Below are positions 13,401 to 28,400 of a stretch of 64,000 nt of DNA, piece after piece; position 1 is the stretch's first letter; every line of letters begins with the position of its first letter. A program made the position numbers and the translations under genes. The stretch lies in assembly GCA_008360975.2 (NCBI GenBank), contig CM039183.1, forward strand, positions 76,461,850 through 76,525,849, written 5' to 3'. The stretch comes from Lichenostomus cassidix (Eukaryota > Chordata > Aves > Passeriformes > Meliphagidae). Below the pieces are notes generated by a model. That model was not told the DNA's origin and made no database searches. It was given only the letters and a program-made list of their open reading frames with translations.

Positions 13401-16400
13401 TAATTTTGGAAGGGAAGAAATTTCATACTCCACTCTTCAGGCTTGTTTGTATTGCATCAATAAGCCTTGTAAGATGTTGCTTCGTATTTTTGTGTGTATT
13501 TTTGGCCCTTGTAAAAGGGCAAGCTATTTTCTGTCTTAGGATTTCAAAATGGATTAGTCAGTGTATATCAGCCTGCTACCACATGGCTGATAAACCTCTC
13601 CCATCAATATTAAAGCTCAGCTGACTAAAGCACAGACTTCATCCTCTTCATGCTTCAGGAACATCCCTATTTTCTGAAATTTATAAGAGAGCTACTTGGA
13701 ATAATCTCTTTAGTTATTTGTTTGGGTTTTTTTTCCAAAGAGCTGTGACCCTTAGCCTGCTATAAGATCAGACACCAAATCTTGTAGTCACTGCTCTTGT
13801 AGTGACAATCTCTCACTTTCATGTAGGCTGTGACTGGGTGTCTGAGTGGGTATTAGCGCAGACACTTGAAGAATTGTGAACAGCTACTTCCAGTGCCTCA
13901 CACAGAGCCCACAAACAACAGTGCTTTTTTTTTTCTTCCTTTTTTTTGGGGGGGGGCAGAGTTTGTTTTGTTTTCAGCAGACCACCTCATTGAGAATTTG
14001 ATTAGTGAGGGCACTGGAGGCCTAGGGAGAACATGTGGAGGGAGGCACGGCATTTGTTGCCCAGGGGTGGTGCTTTGGGATCTTGGACACATGGGGAATG
14101 TAACAAGGCCCAGATTATGATCTTCTTAGCTGTCATCTTCAGTAAGATTGCTGCTTTTCCTACAAACTGTACTTCTTCCTGCACTCCGTATTTTGTACAA
14201 GTGTCCCGTGCCAACAAGCATGTGTTAGTTCTTTGTTAACAAAACAGGGCTAATAGGAAACAGCCAGTAGCTATTGTACTGCTTAGTACCTTCTGTGTAT
14301 GAAATAAGGATAAGTTGCTTAAAAACAAAAAGTTGAACAGATGTTAAAAATTTATTAAGGATGAAGACATTGTTTGATCTTAGTGTGTTCAACAAGCACC
14401 TTGCATTTCATAAGTTTTATCTCCCTTTGAGTTGACTGAACAGTTGTTTTGAATTGCAACTACAAGAAGAGTATTGTATTTCTTGCTGCCCTGAGGGTAA
14501 TATGGACCAAAGGTTGGCTGTTTCTGAAGGTGAGAGGAAAGCACGGCAAGACTAATCAAAAGTTTTTTGTTTTTTGTAATAGTTGTTAATACTTTATATG
14601 AGTACAGGAGGCTTGTTGGTCATGTGAAAGAATGTATGTGAAGCTGTGAAGATATAAGGCAGCTATTCAGGATGCTTGTGGGTCTTGAGAAAGGATGTAT
14701 TTGAGATCCTGAGGATGGAAAACAGCTGTTCTCTTGCTTGGTAAATGGTGTTTCCATTTGTTTTGTATCAGAAGTCAAAGGACCTGCCAAAGGAATGTCG
14801 TGGTCTTGGCTGAGATAGAGTTAATTTTCTTCCCAGTATCTGGTTCAGTGCTGTGTTTTGGATTTAGTATGAGACTCATGTTTGTAACACTCTGATGTTT
14901 TAGTTGTGGCTCAGTAGTGTGTACTCTGAGTCAAGGACTTTTACTGTCTTGTACTCTGCCAGTGAGGAGAGACACAAGAAACTGTGAGAGAGCATGGCCA
15001 GCACAGCTGACCCAAACTGGCCAAAGGGATATTCCATACCATGGAATGTCATGCCCAGTGTATCAGCTGGGGGAGTTAATGAGAGGGGCTGATCACTGCT
15101 GCGGGATGTGTTGGGCATTGGTCAGTGGGCAGTGAGCATCCCTTGTTTTTCTGGGACTTTATTTCTCTCTTTTTCATTACCATTATTATAACTTTTTAAT
15201 TATCATTAGTATTGTTATATTTTACTTTGTTTCAGTTATTAAACTGTTCTTATCTCAACCCAGAAGACTTACCTTTTCTCCCCCCCAATACTCCTTACCA
15301 CCAGAGTAGAGCACAAGGGAGGGAGTGAGCAAGCAGCTGTGTCATTTTTAGTTGCTGCCTGGGTTTAAACCAAAACACCAAATTTGAAAATAAAAGGAGT
15401 TTTGGAAGCTATGGCTGCCCCAGACAGTTGTTCCAGTTCTGCAGTTACACATTTTGGTTTTGTAAGAACAATTGCTTTGTCTTGTTACATGAGATCAGGA
15501 TAAAATGGGAACTTGACTAATAGAGGACATCACAGCAGTACTGATGTTCAGTGATCAGCAACTTAATTGTCTCCGTTTACTTTCTTTTAGGCAAAGAATT
15601 GTGGTTTCTTGAATATGAAGAATAGTATTCTGTACTTCATGATGTTTAAAATCATGTTGAAACTGTAGGTGATGATTTTAAAGTGGTGATGTTGTTCACC
15701 ATTTTCAGGAGACTGAGACTGAAATTTTACCTCTTCTTTATTTTGCCCGTTCCTCTGGCACAGGAGGATGTAGTTTTCAGAAGGTGATCACTGGCAGTAT
15801 GGGAAGGATCATTAGCATTGTGGATTGCTGCTTCTACCGTTGGTTTTCTCGTTCGGGAAGACTGAAAAATACGTAAATATTTGTAAATCTTTGTGTGGCT
15901 GCTGAGTTGTCAGGGCAAAGGTTTGTGTAGTCCACTGTCGTGTCACAGACAGAGGTGGTAGGGAGTACTTGTAAAAGAGATTTAAAGAAACAGAGTATGT
16001 AGTATGTTCTCCTCATTTGTAGTTTAAAGTACTTGCCCAACTGAAGTTTTTTCTGTCTTCCAGGAATTATATTTTTGGATGTGACTGGGATGTTCTTTAA
16101 GCTTTTTTAAGTGAAGAAAGATTAGGTATCTCGGTCCTAATAAAACTTTATTTGTAGTCTCGATTCAAAATTAAGTTACTCTAAACTGCTGTGCAATTTT
16201 TTATGAAAATATAGTCACATTTTTGTGAAATAACATACAAAAATATGTACAGGAACTCAAAAATCCATTTAAAGACAGATGTGAACTTGGAAGGGTTAAG
16301 ATGGGGGCATAATGAACAAACTGAAGGAATTCAGAGTTAGAGCACTAGGGTTATAGAGCTCACTTGAAAATGTGGTAATGTCTAGAGTAGTTAACACTCT

Positions 16401-19400
16401 GGTCTGCAAAAGGATTTTAATTGACATTTCAGAGTACTTGTCTCAAGCCCCCTTTTTCCCTCTTCTATTGTTTTTAGTCCATGAATGATCACACATCGTT
16501 CACAGGTTCTAAGCTGTCCAGGAGAGTCACATCCACCCAGAACAGATGACACACAGGTACCCAGTGACACTGTGCAGGTTGCTGTGAACCTGTTAGAGTT
16601 GCTGTATGTTTAGATTTAATACACCATTCTCCAGAGAATACAGAAAAAACAAACAAACAAACAACAACAAAAAAAAAACAAAACCAAAAAAACCCTCACA
16701 AAACCAAACAAAAAACCCCCAACATTTTCCATATCAAAGAGCTACTGTAAAAGCAATTCATAACTCTCCAGTCTGCTATGACTCTTTGCTTTAAATATGT
16801 TTTCTTACATGCTTCAGTGACCACATCACTTAAAGTGTTGGGGTTTTTTTTACTTAAAATGTCAAAGTTCATCAAGTATTGTCATCTTATAAGAAGTCCT
16901 GTGTACTTTACACATAAACTTAATCCTGGTGGTTTTTTAATTATGTCATCCATTCTTTATGCAATGGAACTACTTACCAGTGTGATTCACTGTTATTTTT
17001 CCCCTTTCAAGAAATTGAAACATACCTTTAGTAAATGAGATTTTCTTTTGAATCCCAGTGCAGTTTGGGTTCCCAGGTGCTTTCAGTTACTGTGGGGACT
17101 GGTGATTCAGGAGGTGACTTTCTGCACTGTGACCTCGGAAGTCACTTGATGGTTACACCAGCCATGGGTCAGGCATTCTTACCTCAATGGTCAAGTGTAG
17201 AGGGAAGGGGGGAAGGAAACAAAGCCAGATGGATTTAAGAAGACCCTCCCACATTGTCATCCATGACATCACATGCATAGAATTGAAGGGACTTGATGCT
17301 CGTCTCAAGTGGTTTATGTGATTTTAATTTTAAAAAAAAATTTCTATTATTGCTGTCTAATATTTTTCTTAACTGTAGATAGTAGCCTCATTAATAGACA
17401 AATGCATAACAAAAATGACTTGTGTTTTACTAATAGTTAAATTGTATTGAGTAGTTATAAAAGTTTCTCTGAGATGAAGTGTTTTATGAAAGCTTTACTT
17501 TGATTGGAAAACCTGTATTCCATAAATAAATTGCATCCTTACTTGTGCTGTTTTGGTCAGCAAAGCCATAGGGAAAAATTACTACTTCTTCTGTATTCCT
17601 TCTGAGTAGACCTCTAAATCTTTCTTAAAGTGAAAAAAGAAAAAATAGCAGCCATAAATAAAAAGGTAGAAAGCATTTGCCAAAGCAGTAAAAGGTGTCA
17701 GGTTGTTTTATTCCTCTTTTACCATATTAAATAAATCAACTTGAAAGACTGAGAGATCTCTAGCTTTATGCCAGCTGTTTTGCGTTTCTATTATTTATTT
17801 GTTCATTACATACTTTCTTTTTCAAGCAGTAGAACTTAAAAGTCAGTTTGAGAATTCATTTCAAAATGAAAGGGTTGCTATCCATTTGAGGAAGATAGTG
17901 TCATGCACAACCTTTTTTTTTTTTTGTTGTTTAAAAAGAAAAGGCGTTAGTGTTCAAATCCTGTGTTCAAATCCTGTCATCCCTTTAAGCAGTAATACTG
18001 ACATTTACAAAGACTGATCACTTGCATTTTCTGTGTCCAGAAGGTTTCCCCAGCAGCAAGGTACAGACTTGTCCATCTGGGCACATGACAGGAGTACTTT
18101 AATGTGACCTCCAGACACACGCAAGAGAAGCAGTTGTGTGAACTGAAGTTTCAGGGTAGCTTAAAGTAAATGAGGATAAAAGTGGAATTTGACTGGACAC
18201 AGTTTTTGGCAGAAATAAATCTACAAACTGTATATGCATATGTTGTACAGATTTTGCTCATTAATTATTATTCCACCACCACTCAATCCTAAAGCAAGCT
18301 GGTGGCTTTAAATTTGATTCTCAGATTTTTAATATCCATATTTTGCTTTTCAGAAAGTTTTGCTAAGTTCCCTGTAATACAAGAGGCAGATTGTCAGGCA
18401 GAGCCTCTGACCTATAGCGTTCTGTTTTTCCTCCACAGAGCGGTAAGAGCTCCTGCTGGCTGGGAACTCTCCTGTAATCTCTAGTCTAGAAACTTAATTT
18501 CCCTGGCATTTAATTTGGATGAACATTGATAAAGTGTTGCTGAGTGTATCTGTAAAACCATGGTTCTTTTTCATGCTGATGGTTATGTCACATTAAAAAA
18601 TAATTTGATTATTTTGTCTCTAAAACCTGTCTTAGACAAATTCAATGTCTTGACTTTTTTGGCTGAGTTAATGATACTCTTTGACTTTATTGACAGTTTG
18701 CAATCCTTTATTTCAAATGGGCCCAAACTGTTCTGATTTTTCAGAATTGCCATTGCCAAATGTTTGCTCAGTGACTCAGTGTGACTTAAGTGGGCTGAAA
18801 TACCATGACTTGTTGCAGGCAGACTTTGTGATTATGCTTGTTTCTTCCATCGCAGTTTTCGGTAGCCAAAGGAAGAACTGTGTTCATGAATACTGCACCA
18901 GTGCTTAAAGAAGAAACAATTTCATGCTTTCTTCACTGGATCACACGTTCTCAGAATGAATGTCACTCCAGGCTTTTGTTTGCAGCCTCTCAGCTGGCAT
19001 TTTTCAGCAATGTGGGAAGAGAAACACAGAATGGTTTGGGTTGGCAGGCATCTTTAAAGGTCATTTAGTTCAGCCTCTGCCTCAGGCAGGGACACCTTCA
19101 GCCAGACCACAGCTCAGAGCTCTGTCCAATTTGACTTTCAATTCTTCCAGGGATGAGGCATTCACAGTTTATCTGGGCAACTTGTTCCAGTGCCTCCTCT
19201 CCCTCACCATAGAGAATTCCAAAATATCCAACCTAAACTACTCTCTTTGAGTTTAATACCATTGCCTCTTGTCTTGTTGCTACAGGCTGTGGTAAAAAGT
19301 TTCTTCTTTTTCACAAGCTTCTTTTAGGTATTGAAAGGTAAGGTAAGGTCTCCCCAGAACCTTCTCTTCTTCAGGCTGAACAACCCCAGCTCTCAGCCTT

Positions 19401-22400
19401 TATTCATACATATGTGCTGCTTAGAATCAAGGCTGGGCTTGGGTTGGAAGGCACCTTAAAGATCACCTAGTTCCAACCCTCCTGCCATGGGCAGGGTCAC
19501 CTTTCACTAGATCAGATTGCCCAGAGCTCCATCCAAGGCTGCCTGGAACTCCTCCAGGGATGGGGCATCCACAACTTTGCTAGATAACTTGTTTTCAGCA
19601 CCTCACCACCCTCACAGGAGAGAAATTCGTCCTAATATCTAATCTAAACCTAGTCTCTTTTCAGTTTGAAGCCATTCCCCCTGTCCTGTTGCTGCATGTT
19701 CTTGTAAAACTCTCTCTCCCATTTTTCTTGTATGCTCTCTTGATGTGCTGGAAAGCTGAAGTTAGGTCACCTGATAGATTTTTATGATGTTCTGGGTTGC
19801 TTAATACTGAAAACTTCCTGTATAACACAGAGATAATTTGCTTATGAGAGCTAAATTAGATTTTGCTGTAATTCATGCCACAAGAGTGGAATAATATTTT
19901 GCTCTAATAGCTTTCCTCAGTGAACATGGGTGACTGCAGATGATGCTGTTATGGGGGACTGTATTTTATTTCTGTCTTGGTCCCTCAACTGTGAAATCTC
20001 AGTAACAGTTGTCTGCCTTGCTCATGACTTCTCTGTCTTCATTAGGCTTTGTTACATACATTCTCAATTTTCTTATGGTCACCCTTTTCGTTCATGGGGT
20101 GTTCCTGAATTAGCTCATGCTCATGCATGCCACTCTTCTTGTGAGGGCAAGTGTCCAGGCTTGTTGTCTGTGAAGCAGTGCTGGGTCCAAAGCCTTTTCT
20201 GCTCCAGACTGGTTTTCTTATTATTCCTCTCTAATGAACTGGTAAACCTTAATGAAGATGAAAGAGACAAACTGTTATTCAGAACAGCCCAGATGCTGCT
20301 ACCTGTGACATGACTTAGTGGCATCTGTAGGGTATTTAATTGACACCTCCCCATGGCAGCAGCATAACTGGGGTAACTGGCAGCAGCAAATTTCCACATA
20401 ATTGGTTTTCTTTTTGGGTTGTGAGAAGTGAAATTCTCAAACTTTGAACCGTTGTTTGTAGCTGTCCAAAAGTGTGAAGGAGGAAAAGAACTTTTCACAG
20501 TAGATTGAAAGGAAAATTGCACTGCATGGAGGTCAGGGTTTTTTATTAGGCATTAATGTATGGTACGCTTGATGACACCTGGAAGCACTAGTGATGTAAC
20601 AGAGTTTATAAAAGCGACCAGAAGAAGGAGATGCAGAAAATACAGATGGTGCTGGTATTTCTGAAGTAGAAGATTGGAGACAGTTACTAATGACTATCCT
20701 GAAATTATGATGGAAAAATACCTGGGTGTTCACACTCAGTGGAAGGTTCAAACAGCAGAGACCCTGAGTAAACTTTTCTGGCTGGCATGTGGGTTTTCAA
20801 ATCTCATATAAAACTTCATCTCCTTTTACTGGTGACGTGTTGGTTTCTCTCAAGTATAAGTGTGACCTCTCTCTGAAAAACTAGAGAAGCAGTCATGTAA
20901 TTGTTGTAGGAAGTGTCAGGATAAAGCTTTTCAGCAGTTCTTAAAGATGCACATGATATCCTTTTTTGTAAAATATTGAGGTTGTTAGCCTTGTACCTCT
21001 TGTAGTCTGAAACTCTGTTAATGATGTATATGTTTTTCCTCCTGTCTGGTGCAATTATTAATATAAAACTCCTTTAGTCCCAGTGCTCAGTGTTGAGAAA
21101 CTTTGTGAACATGCAACATATTTTTCATAACTTTATGATTGTACAACTCTTTTAAGGTTTATTCATTGTAAGTAATTTATATTGTGTCTTGAATTATGAA
21201 CTCCAGTGAAGAAACTGGAATATGCTGGAAAAGTTAGTTAGCTGAAAAGAGTTCTTCAGGAAATGTTTTATGTATTTTTCTATGCAATGCATATTAATTT
21301 ATTTTCTTCATTTTCATGTTTTATGCTTTCTTTTTTTTCAGCTGTCAAACGTTTGATGAAAGAGGCTGCAGAACTGAAGGATCCTACAGATCATTATCAT
21401 GCACAGCCTTTGGAGGTTTGTTTCTCTATATGTTTGGAACAGCTTGTAATTAGAAAATTTTATTCATATATACTCTCAATTATGATATACTTCTCTAAAA
21501 TGAATATATATTTAAAATGTGCATATTTAAATACTAGCAAAACTCTTTTTTCCCTATGATGATCAGCAGCAGAATTAAATTTCAATAATCTTGTAGTTCC
21601 AGGTTATTGGTGCAATTACATAATAACAGCTGTACATTGCACTTGAGTAGTTTTATAGCATGGATGTGTTTATTCCCCCATCTCCTTCCCAAAACTGTGA
21701 AAATACATAATATTTAAGTCAAGCTATTTATACCCAAACCTGACATCTGGCTTAGTTGCTGAGTTGCTCACTGAAACACTTAAACCAAGGTGATCTCTGA
21801 GGATCGCTGTTTTGCATTTAAGCAAACACATGAGAAACATAAATGTGTGCAATTCTGGATGCATTGTAAGAGAGAGGGATTTCACTTAAGGAGTAGCTTC
21901 CTGCCTAAACACCTGGTTAAGTTTTTGAACTGAGAGGACAGTGAAGTTCTGGTGGTGAGAAGCTTAAACTGAAATCCCTTCTGATTTCACTGGATTAATT
22001 AAAAAAAGGCAGTGTCCTGTGCTATTCAGTTGGGAGGTTAGATTTTTAGCTGTTCACAGAAATGAGTAACATGTTTGACATGCTCACGTAGTAATGCATG
22101 TTCCCAGATGCTATAAAATATACCTTATTGTCTACTATTTTTTATGTGTACTCTGTTCCCCTTTCCTGTGGTTCATGAAACGTAAGGTTTAATTCTTGCT
22201 ATTATTTGTAATCTACATGAAGGACTTATTTCTGGATTAGAACAGTGTCTCACTGGGAAGAGAACAGTGGCAGATGAAGGGAAATGCTGGAAATCTTGAC
22301 AGTTATCTCCTATACTTGGAAAATTGTAACTGGGTGGGCAGTCCCAATGCTGTAATACCAGTGTTTAGGATTAGCTGAGGGATCTCATTCACTGACAGCA

Positions 22401-25400
22401 AGCCTCATTTGGACTTCTGTCCTAACAGTAGGAGTTGTTCTGCTTGTAAATATTGAGGAAGTTGTTGGGAGCCCAAGTTCTGATACACAAAGCCCAGCTC
22501 AAAACCCCAAAGAAATAATGTTTAATGAGAAGTTACATATATGTCCAGTGAAAATAATACTCCAGATTACAAAGTGTACCTGTTGTGCAATCAGGCACAG
22601 TAGCTGTTTCAGTGTTTTATCCTTAGTGCCATGTACTCTTAACTCTCCATTTGATTTCGCCTTCTAAAACTACTGCTGTGCACTGTTTCTTCAGCCTGTC
22701 CTTCTTCAAGAAAATGGCATTGAGTTGTCTATTTCTGTGATGAACCTTTTTTTCTTTTTTCTTCCCTCCCTTCTTCCATTGATGGGGGCATTTTAGGATA
22801 ATCTTTTTGAATGGCACTTCACTGTTAGAGGCCCTCCAGATTCAGATTTTGATGGAGGAATTTATCATGGGCGAATAGTGCTACCACCTGAATATCCCAT
22901 GAAACCACCCAGCATTATTTTGCTGACGGTAAGCATGCTTACTAGATTTTCCTTTTTATGTCATAAATTTTGTCACAGGTGTAGAGAGAGAGAAGGAGAT
23001 TCTTGGCATTTAACATAATGTTATTTTTGTAAGAAAGGTGGCATGGTACAGTACAATTGAAGATCCAAAGTCGTCCAAGATGATTTTGGTGATCTCTAAT
23101 TGCGTGAAGCTTTACGCTGAGTAAATGGCAGTTTTTCCTCCAGGAGAAATAACTTTGCTGATGTGCTAGTCTAACCTTCAGTTCTCCCCATGGGCCCTCT
23201 TGGTTTCTGTTGAAAACATTGCTAGAAAGGCAGACCTGTAGTTCGGGACAAAGGACTTCCTTTGTGCATAGTTTTGTAGGTTTTCTTCATACATTAATAG
23301 AGTCAGATAACAGAGTTCTTTGTTCAGCAAGCTGAATGCCAATTTTGTGAGGTTGGCGGTAATATAATTATCACATATTGTTTACGTATGGAATTCCTTT
23401 GATCATGATTTTTACAACTTCTACCAAAACTCAAGAGTTAACTTCTAGCATGTTTTATTGTATCCTTCTTTTTTTGAAGGCAAATGGCAGGTTTGAAGTG
23501 GGGAAGAAAATTTGTTTAAGCATCTCAGGGCATCATCCTGAAACATGGCAGCCTTCGTGGAGTAGTAAGTAACAATTATTTGGAAAATGTTATTCCTGTC
23601 AAACAACTTGTTCTTTAAACTAAAAAAATCTCTTGAACAATGTTTATAGAGGGGAAGGAGACAGATTTTGAGGGTGTAAAATTATGGGAGAATTTGTCAA
23701 ATGTAAGGTAATGAAAGAGGAAAATAGAATTTGGAAATGATATGAAGTAAATGCCAGGGTTTAGAAACTGAGGGGTGATGGTAGGCTCTTCTTTACTTGG
23801 ATGCATAAGCGTTAAGAATTCTCAAGCTACTTAGAATATTCTTTGTGGTTATTTTTAATTGTTCTTATGAAAATAAATCTTACTTCTTTACCCTTTTTCT
23901 GTATGATTACTAAAGCCAGCTTGAATATTAATAGAGGGGAGTTTTCAGTTCTAATGCTGTGGTTCTGAGTACTCAAGAAGAAAAATTGTGGTCTGAGATC
24001 AGAATATTGAGTTGGCACAGTTCATCCAAGGCAACATGCTTGTGTGTAATTTTAGTTTTGCTGAGTACAATACATCAATTATTTCTTCACATACCAGTTT
24101 CACTTTTAAAATATGTTGGTAAAATCTTAGGAGTTTTCTAGCAGACCACTCTTCAACTTTTGTTAAGTCTCTTATGTTCTTTTAAAGAGTAGAAAATACT
24201 GTGTTTTTAAGTCGGAGTTGTAAATATCCTATCTCTTTTCTGTGGTACTTATTTTGATGTGATATTTATTTACCAAATCTATTAGCAAAGTGTCTCAAAC
24301 TCTTAAATTTCATTGCTTCTGTAAAACAGAATCCAAATATAGATGTTGTCAAAAGAGATGCTTCAGATGGTAATTCTGTTACAAGCAGTTATTAATAATT
24401 TAAATGAGCTCCTTCCCCTATTATGATGATATAAAAGGAACAAATTCTGTGATACTTTGCAAAAAAGAAAAACACTGAGCATGTGTACACTAAATTGAGA
24501 ATTCATGTGTAATAGAAAAAATACACGAAACAAAGAATTCCCTGTGAACCCCCTTATCTTCTTACTTTCCCCCTGCCCCATTCTCCCCACCCCCCTTTAT
24601 ACGTTCTGCCTTACCTTTTTTCATAATTTTTAAAGTCTAGAACACTCATCTTGATGCAACATTTTTGTGACAATCAAGTTTCTTCTTCTCTGTTGGCTGA
24701 TAGCCTTTGTTTACAATGTGATGTTAAAACAAAATTAAGAAGACCTTACCAAAAAAAAAAAAAAGCCAAACCAGTGCTACTTCTATGAAATTCAGACTTG
24801 GAAGAATGAAGTTTTGCAGTCAAAACAGCAACTTTTCTGAGTGTGGAATGAGATTACATAACTGTTGTTTCTGCCACTTTGTTTATATCTGTTTTCCCGT
24901 TTTAGTAAGAACAGCTTTACTAGCCATCATTGGATTTATGCCAACAAAAGGTGAAGGAGCAATAGGATCTCTAGATTACACACCAGAAGAAAGAAGAGCT
25001 CTTGCAAAGAAGTAAGTGCTGAGTTTGTTACTGTAGGTACATGTATATTAATTCACTTTTAGGGTAATGCATTGAGTAGACAATAAGTGACTTCAGTTTA
25101 TTCTCTTGCATTTATTCCAAATATAAAACAAGTTCGATGCCTTGTATATGTAGCTGTTCTTTTCTCTGAATGTTGTGCAAACTTGGAACTTGCAGTCAAA
25201 CAAAACAGAATGTACAGAGAGGGCTCTGTTCCTTCCAGCATTGTGTGGTCATATTAGAGGTTTGTCTGAAATACAGGCTTGGAGATGTAATTAACATTGT
25301 GATACAGTACTAATTGCAGCATGAAGGGAAATGGGTACAGTGGAATTCATAGTAAGTATAAGAGGGGGAGAAAATAACTGAAATAATGATGTATCATTGC

Positions 25401-28400
25401 CCTTAAGTAAATAATAATAATGAAATGATGACAAAATTCCGAAGCAACTGCTTCTAAATGATCTTTAAGAAATTATCTTCAGATTAAGCTTGTGACTATG
25501 ATGAAAATATTATCTTAGTGGAGAATGGGAAAATTGTGGGTGTTTATAGGGACTTCAGCAAGGCTTTTGGCATTCTCTGCCTTATCCTCAGTCATGAACT
25601 GCAGCCTAGGTAGGTGGGGACAGTAAGGTGGATTAAGAACTGGCTGAGCTGTCTGGCTCAAAGGATTGTGATAAGCAACACAAAATCCAACTGCAGGCTG
25701 GTCACTATTGGTGTACTCCTGGCGTTAATACTGGGGCCAGTGCTATTCGGTGTCATTAATGGCCTGGATGCTGGGACAGGATGCACTCTCGGCAAGGATG
25801 CAGGTGATACAAAACTGGAAGGAGTGGCTGATACACCAGAGGCTTGTGCTGCCATCCAGAGGAACTTCAGTGTGCTGGAGGAATGTCAGAGAAAAGTCCT
25901 GCCTCTGGAGAGGAGTAATACCAGCTGACTAGCTGGAAAGGAGCTTGAAAGGGGAGGTCCTAGTGGGCATCAAGCTGATCATGAGGCAGCAGTGTGCTCT
26001 TGCAGCAAAGAAGGCTAATGGTATCCTGGGTTGCATGAGGAGGAGCATTGCCAGCAGGCCAAGGAAGTGATCCTACTTAAATATTTAGCACTGGTGAGAC
26101 ATCAGGAATGCTGGGTTCAGGTTGGGGCTGTGACCAGGTCAGAGTACAAGAAAGATAAGGACTTCCTGGAGCAAATTCAGTGCAGTGCCACAAAGATGAT
26201 TGAGGGGCTGGAACATGTTTCATACTTGGAGATAGTGAAAGAGCTGGGAGTGTTCAGCCTGCAGAAGAGAAGGTTCAGGGGATTATATCCATGTGTACTA
26301 GTGTCTGAAAGGAGGCTGTAAAGAAGGGAGAGCCACGCTGTTTTCAGTGGCATTCAGTAACTAAGGAGTGAGTCAGTGGGGTGGATTGGTCTTCATAGTG
26401 TGCAGTCGAGGCTGTGTGGTTCCTCACTGGCCTGCAGAGCTGCCTGCAGTGTGCCCTATAGACAGACAATGTGTGCAAGAAAGGGAAGGTAATGTTCTCG
26501 CAGAAGCTGAAATTCCTGGATTGGAGGTGCAAGCTCCTGGGTCCAATATAACATTTGTAATAATAGTTAAATCTTTATGATTTGTATTTTAAATTTGCTG
26601 CAGATATAAAATAATTTTGAATAGTAAGAAATTACTAATAGGGTATAAATAATAGTGATATATAAGTAAATTTTTAATACTTCTCTAAGTGATATGAGAG
26701 AATACGTGTTAGTAGTATAGATAATTCTCAACATATTTTTTCAAGATAATGTGATTTGAGGCAGGGGGAAGTACTTCGAAGCTACTGGTCTTGCCACCAC
26801 TTGTCTTTCTATGGATTGTTCTGCAAATAGTTTGTTTAAACAAGCACACAGGAACTCTGTGAGTACATGCTATTCTGAGCTATGTCATTTGTTGGCAGGT
26901 CACAAGACTTCTGTTGTGAAATGTGTGGCACATCTATGAAGACAGCCCTCTTACCACTGACATCTGGAAGCGTGTCAAGCCAGGCAGACAAGGAGGCTAA
27001 AGAACTTGCCAGACAAATTAGCTTCAAGGTGAAGTCACTGTTCAAACTTTTGTCTCTCTTGTATAGAATTAGAAAAAAAATACTGAGGTAAAACTTGTAA
27101 ATCACAGAAACATTCATCATTTCCGAAAACCTTCCTCAGGGGCTGTGGGGAAGCCTGTTTTTTTCAGTATAGTCTGAAAGAAAAAAATAAGAGTGGATCT
27201 CTTGAATTTGCCAGTTAATAAATTGTGTATCTCAAGCATTGATTGATTAGTTTTAATTTTAGTGGTGACCACTGTGGTAAAAACTATATAACTATGTTGC
27301 TTTTACTTCCACATTTTCAGACTCTAATAACTTGATTAAATTCTCCAGAATTAGCCTTATCATAAAAGTGTTAGGAAAGTTTGGGCAAAGCTAACCAAAA
27401 TTTTTTACCTTTGTGATTTTTTTTTTTTTTTTCCTTTTGGCTTATGGAAGGAATAAAACATATAACTACTGAAAAATGGTTGCAAATTCTTTTGAACTAC
27501 TCTGCTACTATCTGAAGATACTGAAAGTTGAACTCTGGTATGGAAGTTGCTGTGACCGAAAAATGTGTTCTCTAGCTTGTTCTCTAGCTCAAGGTTTGTT
27601 TAGACAAATACATTCCTTAGAGAATTGCATGTCTTGCATGCACAGTGTTGTTCTTCACTGGGCTTTCCACTAAACTCTTAAATCAACCTCTAAGGAAGAC
27701 TACTGTGCATGAAGGCAGGGAACTACAGTGAAATACATTATGATGACGTGGCATTAGTGCAGAACACGTTCTCACTATGGTCAGGGTTGCCAATATGTCC
27801 CCTTTTGTCACCATGTTCTTCTAACACTGTCTTAAAGGCTACTTTTACTTTTTTTTTGTGTGTGCCATGGAAGGAAAGATTGTCTTCTTCTGAGCATTCC
27901 TGCCAGTTTTGCAGGGCATGCATATTCCTGTGCCATAACACTTATGATAAAAACATCTCCAAATATTTTACTAAGAGCAGAGATAAAGGGACAGCATTTT
28001 AAAGGTGAGCCACTTGGAGAAGCAATGGACTGCCATTTCCTGGCTGTTGATTTTTACTTTAGAACTGCTGATCTTTATCAAAGAAATTCTAAAAATATCA
28101 GAGTTTTTGTTTGGGTTTCTTTGTGAGAAAGAGCTCACAACTTACATTTCATTCCTTTTTCAGTTTTAAAATTAAAGACTTAGGGATATCAGTCTTTAAA
28201 GAATATTGGTGCTTTCCATGTGTCTATATGCTTGACACCACCTCCTAAGAACAAGCATTTGTCAAGGAAAAAATATGAACAAAAGTCTTAGGTTTCTACA
28301 GCCTTTTACAATCCATTGTGGCTTTTTCTTTATAAGGTAAATCAGTTCTGTAGGGGATTTTTAAGCTTCCTGCTTCTCTGCTTTGCTTGACTTTCTTACC

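Larger units (their letters stand above)
10463..21341 (+). other. UBE2J1: UBE2J1 intron 1 (10.9 kb)
   Basis: The largest intron of the gene. It starts in the CpG island and holds a solo ERV LTR (14796-15377), an A-rich tract (16643-16720), a 13-bp tandem repeat (17950-17975) and two CR1 copies in reverse orientation (19024-19772). Outside these I recognise no exon or RNA gene; the acceptor follows a T-rich tract ending at 21341. Confidence 0.85.

Noticed and set aside
17950..17975. tRNA-like B box (GTTCAAATCC) twice
   Set aside because: It is part of a plain 13-bp tandem repeat, and no A box, acceptor stem or anticodon arm can be drawn upstream.
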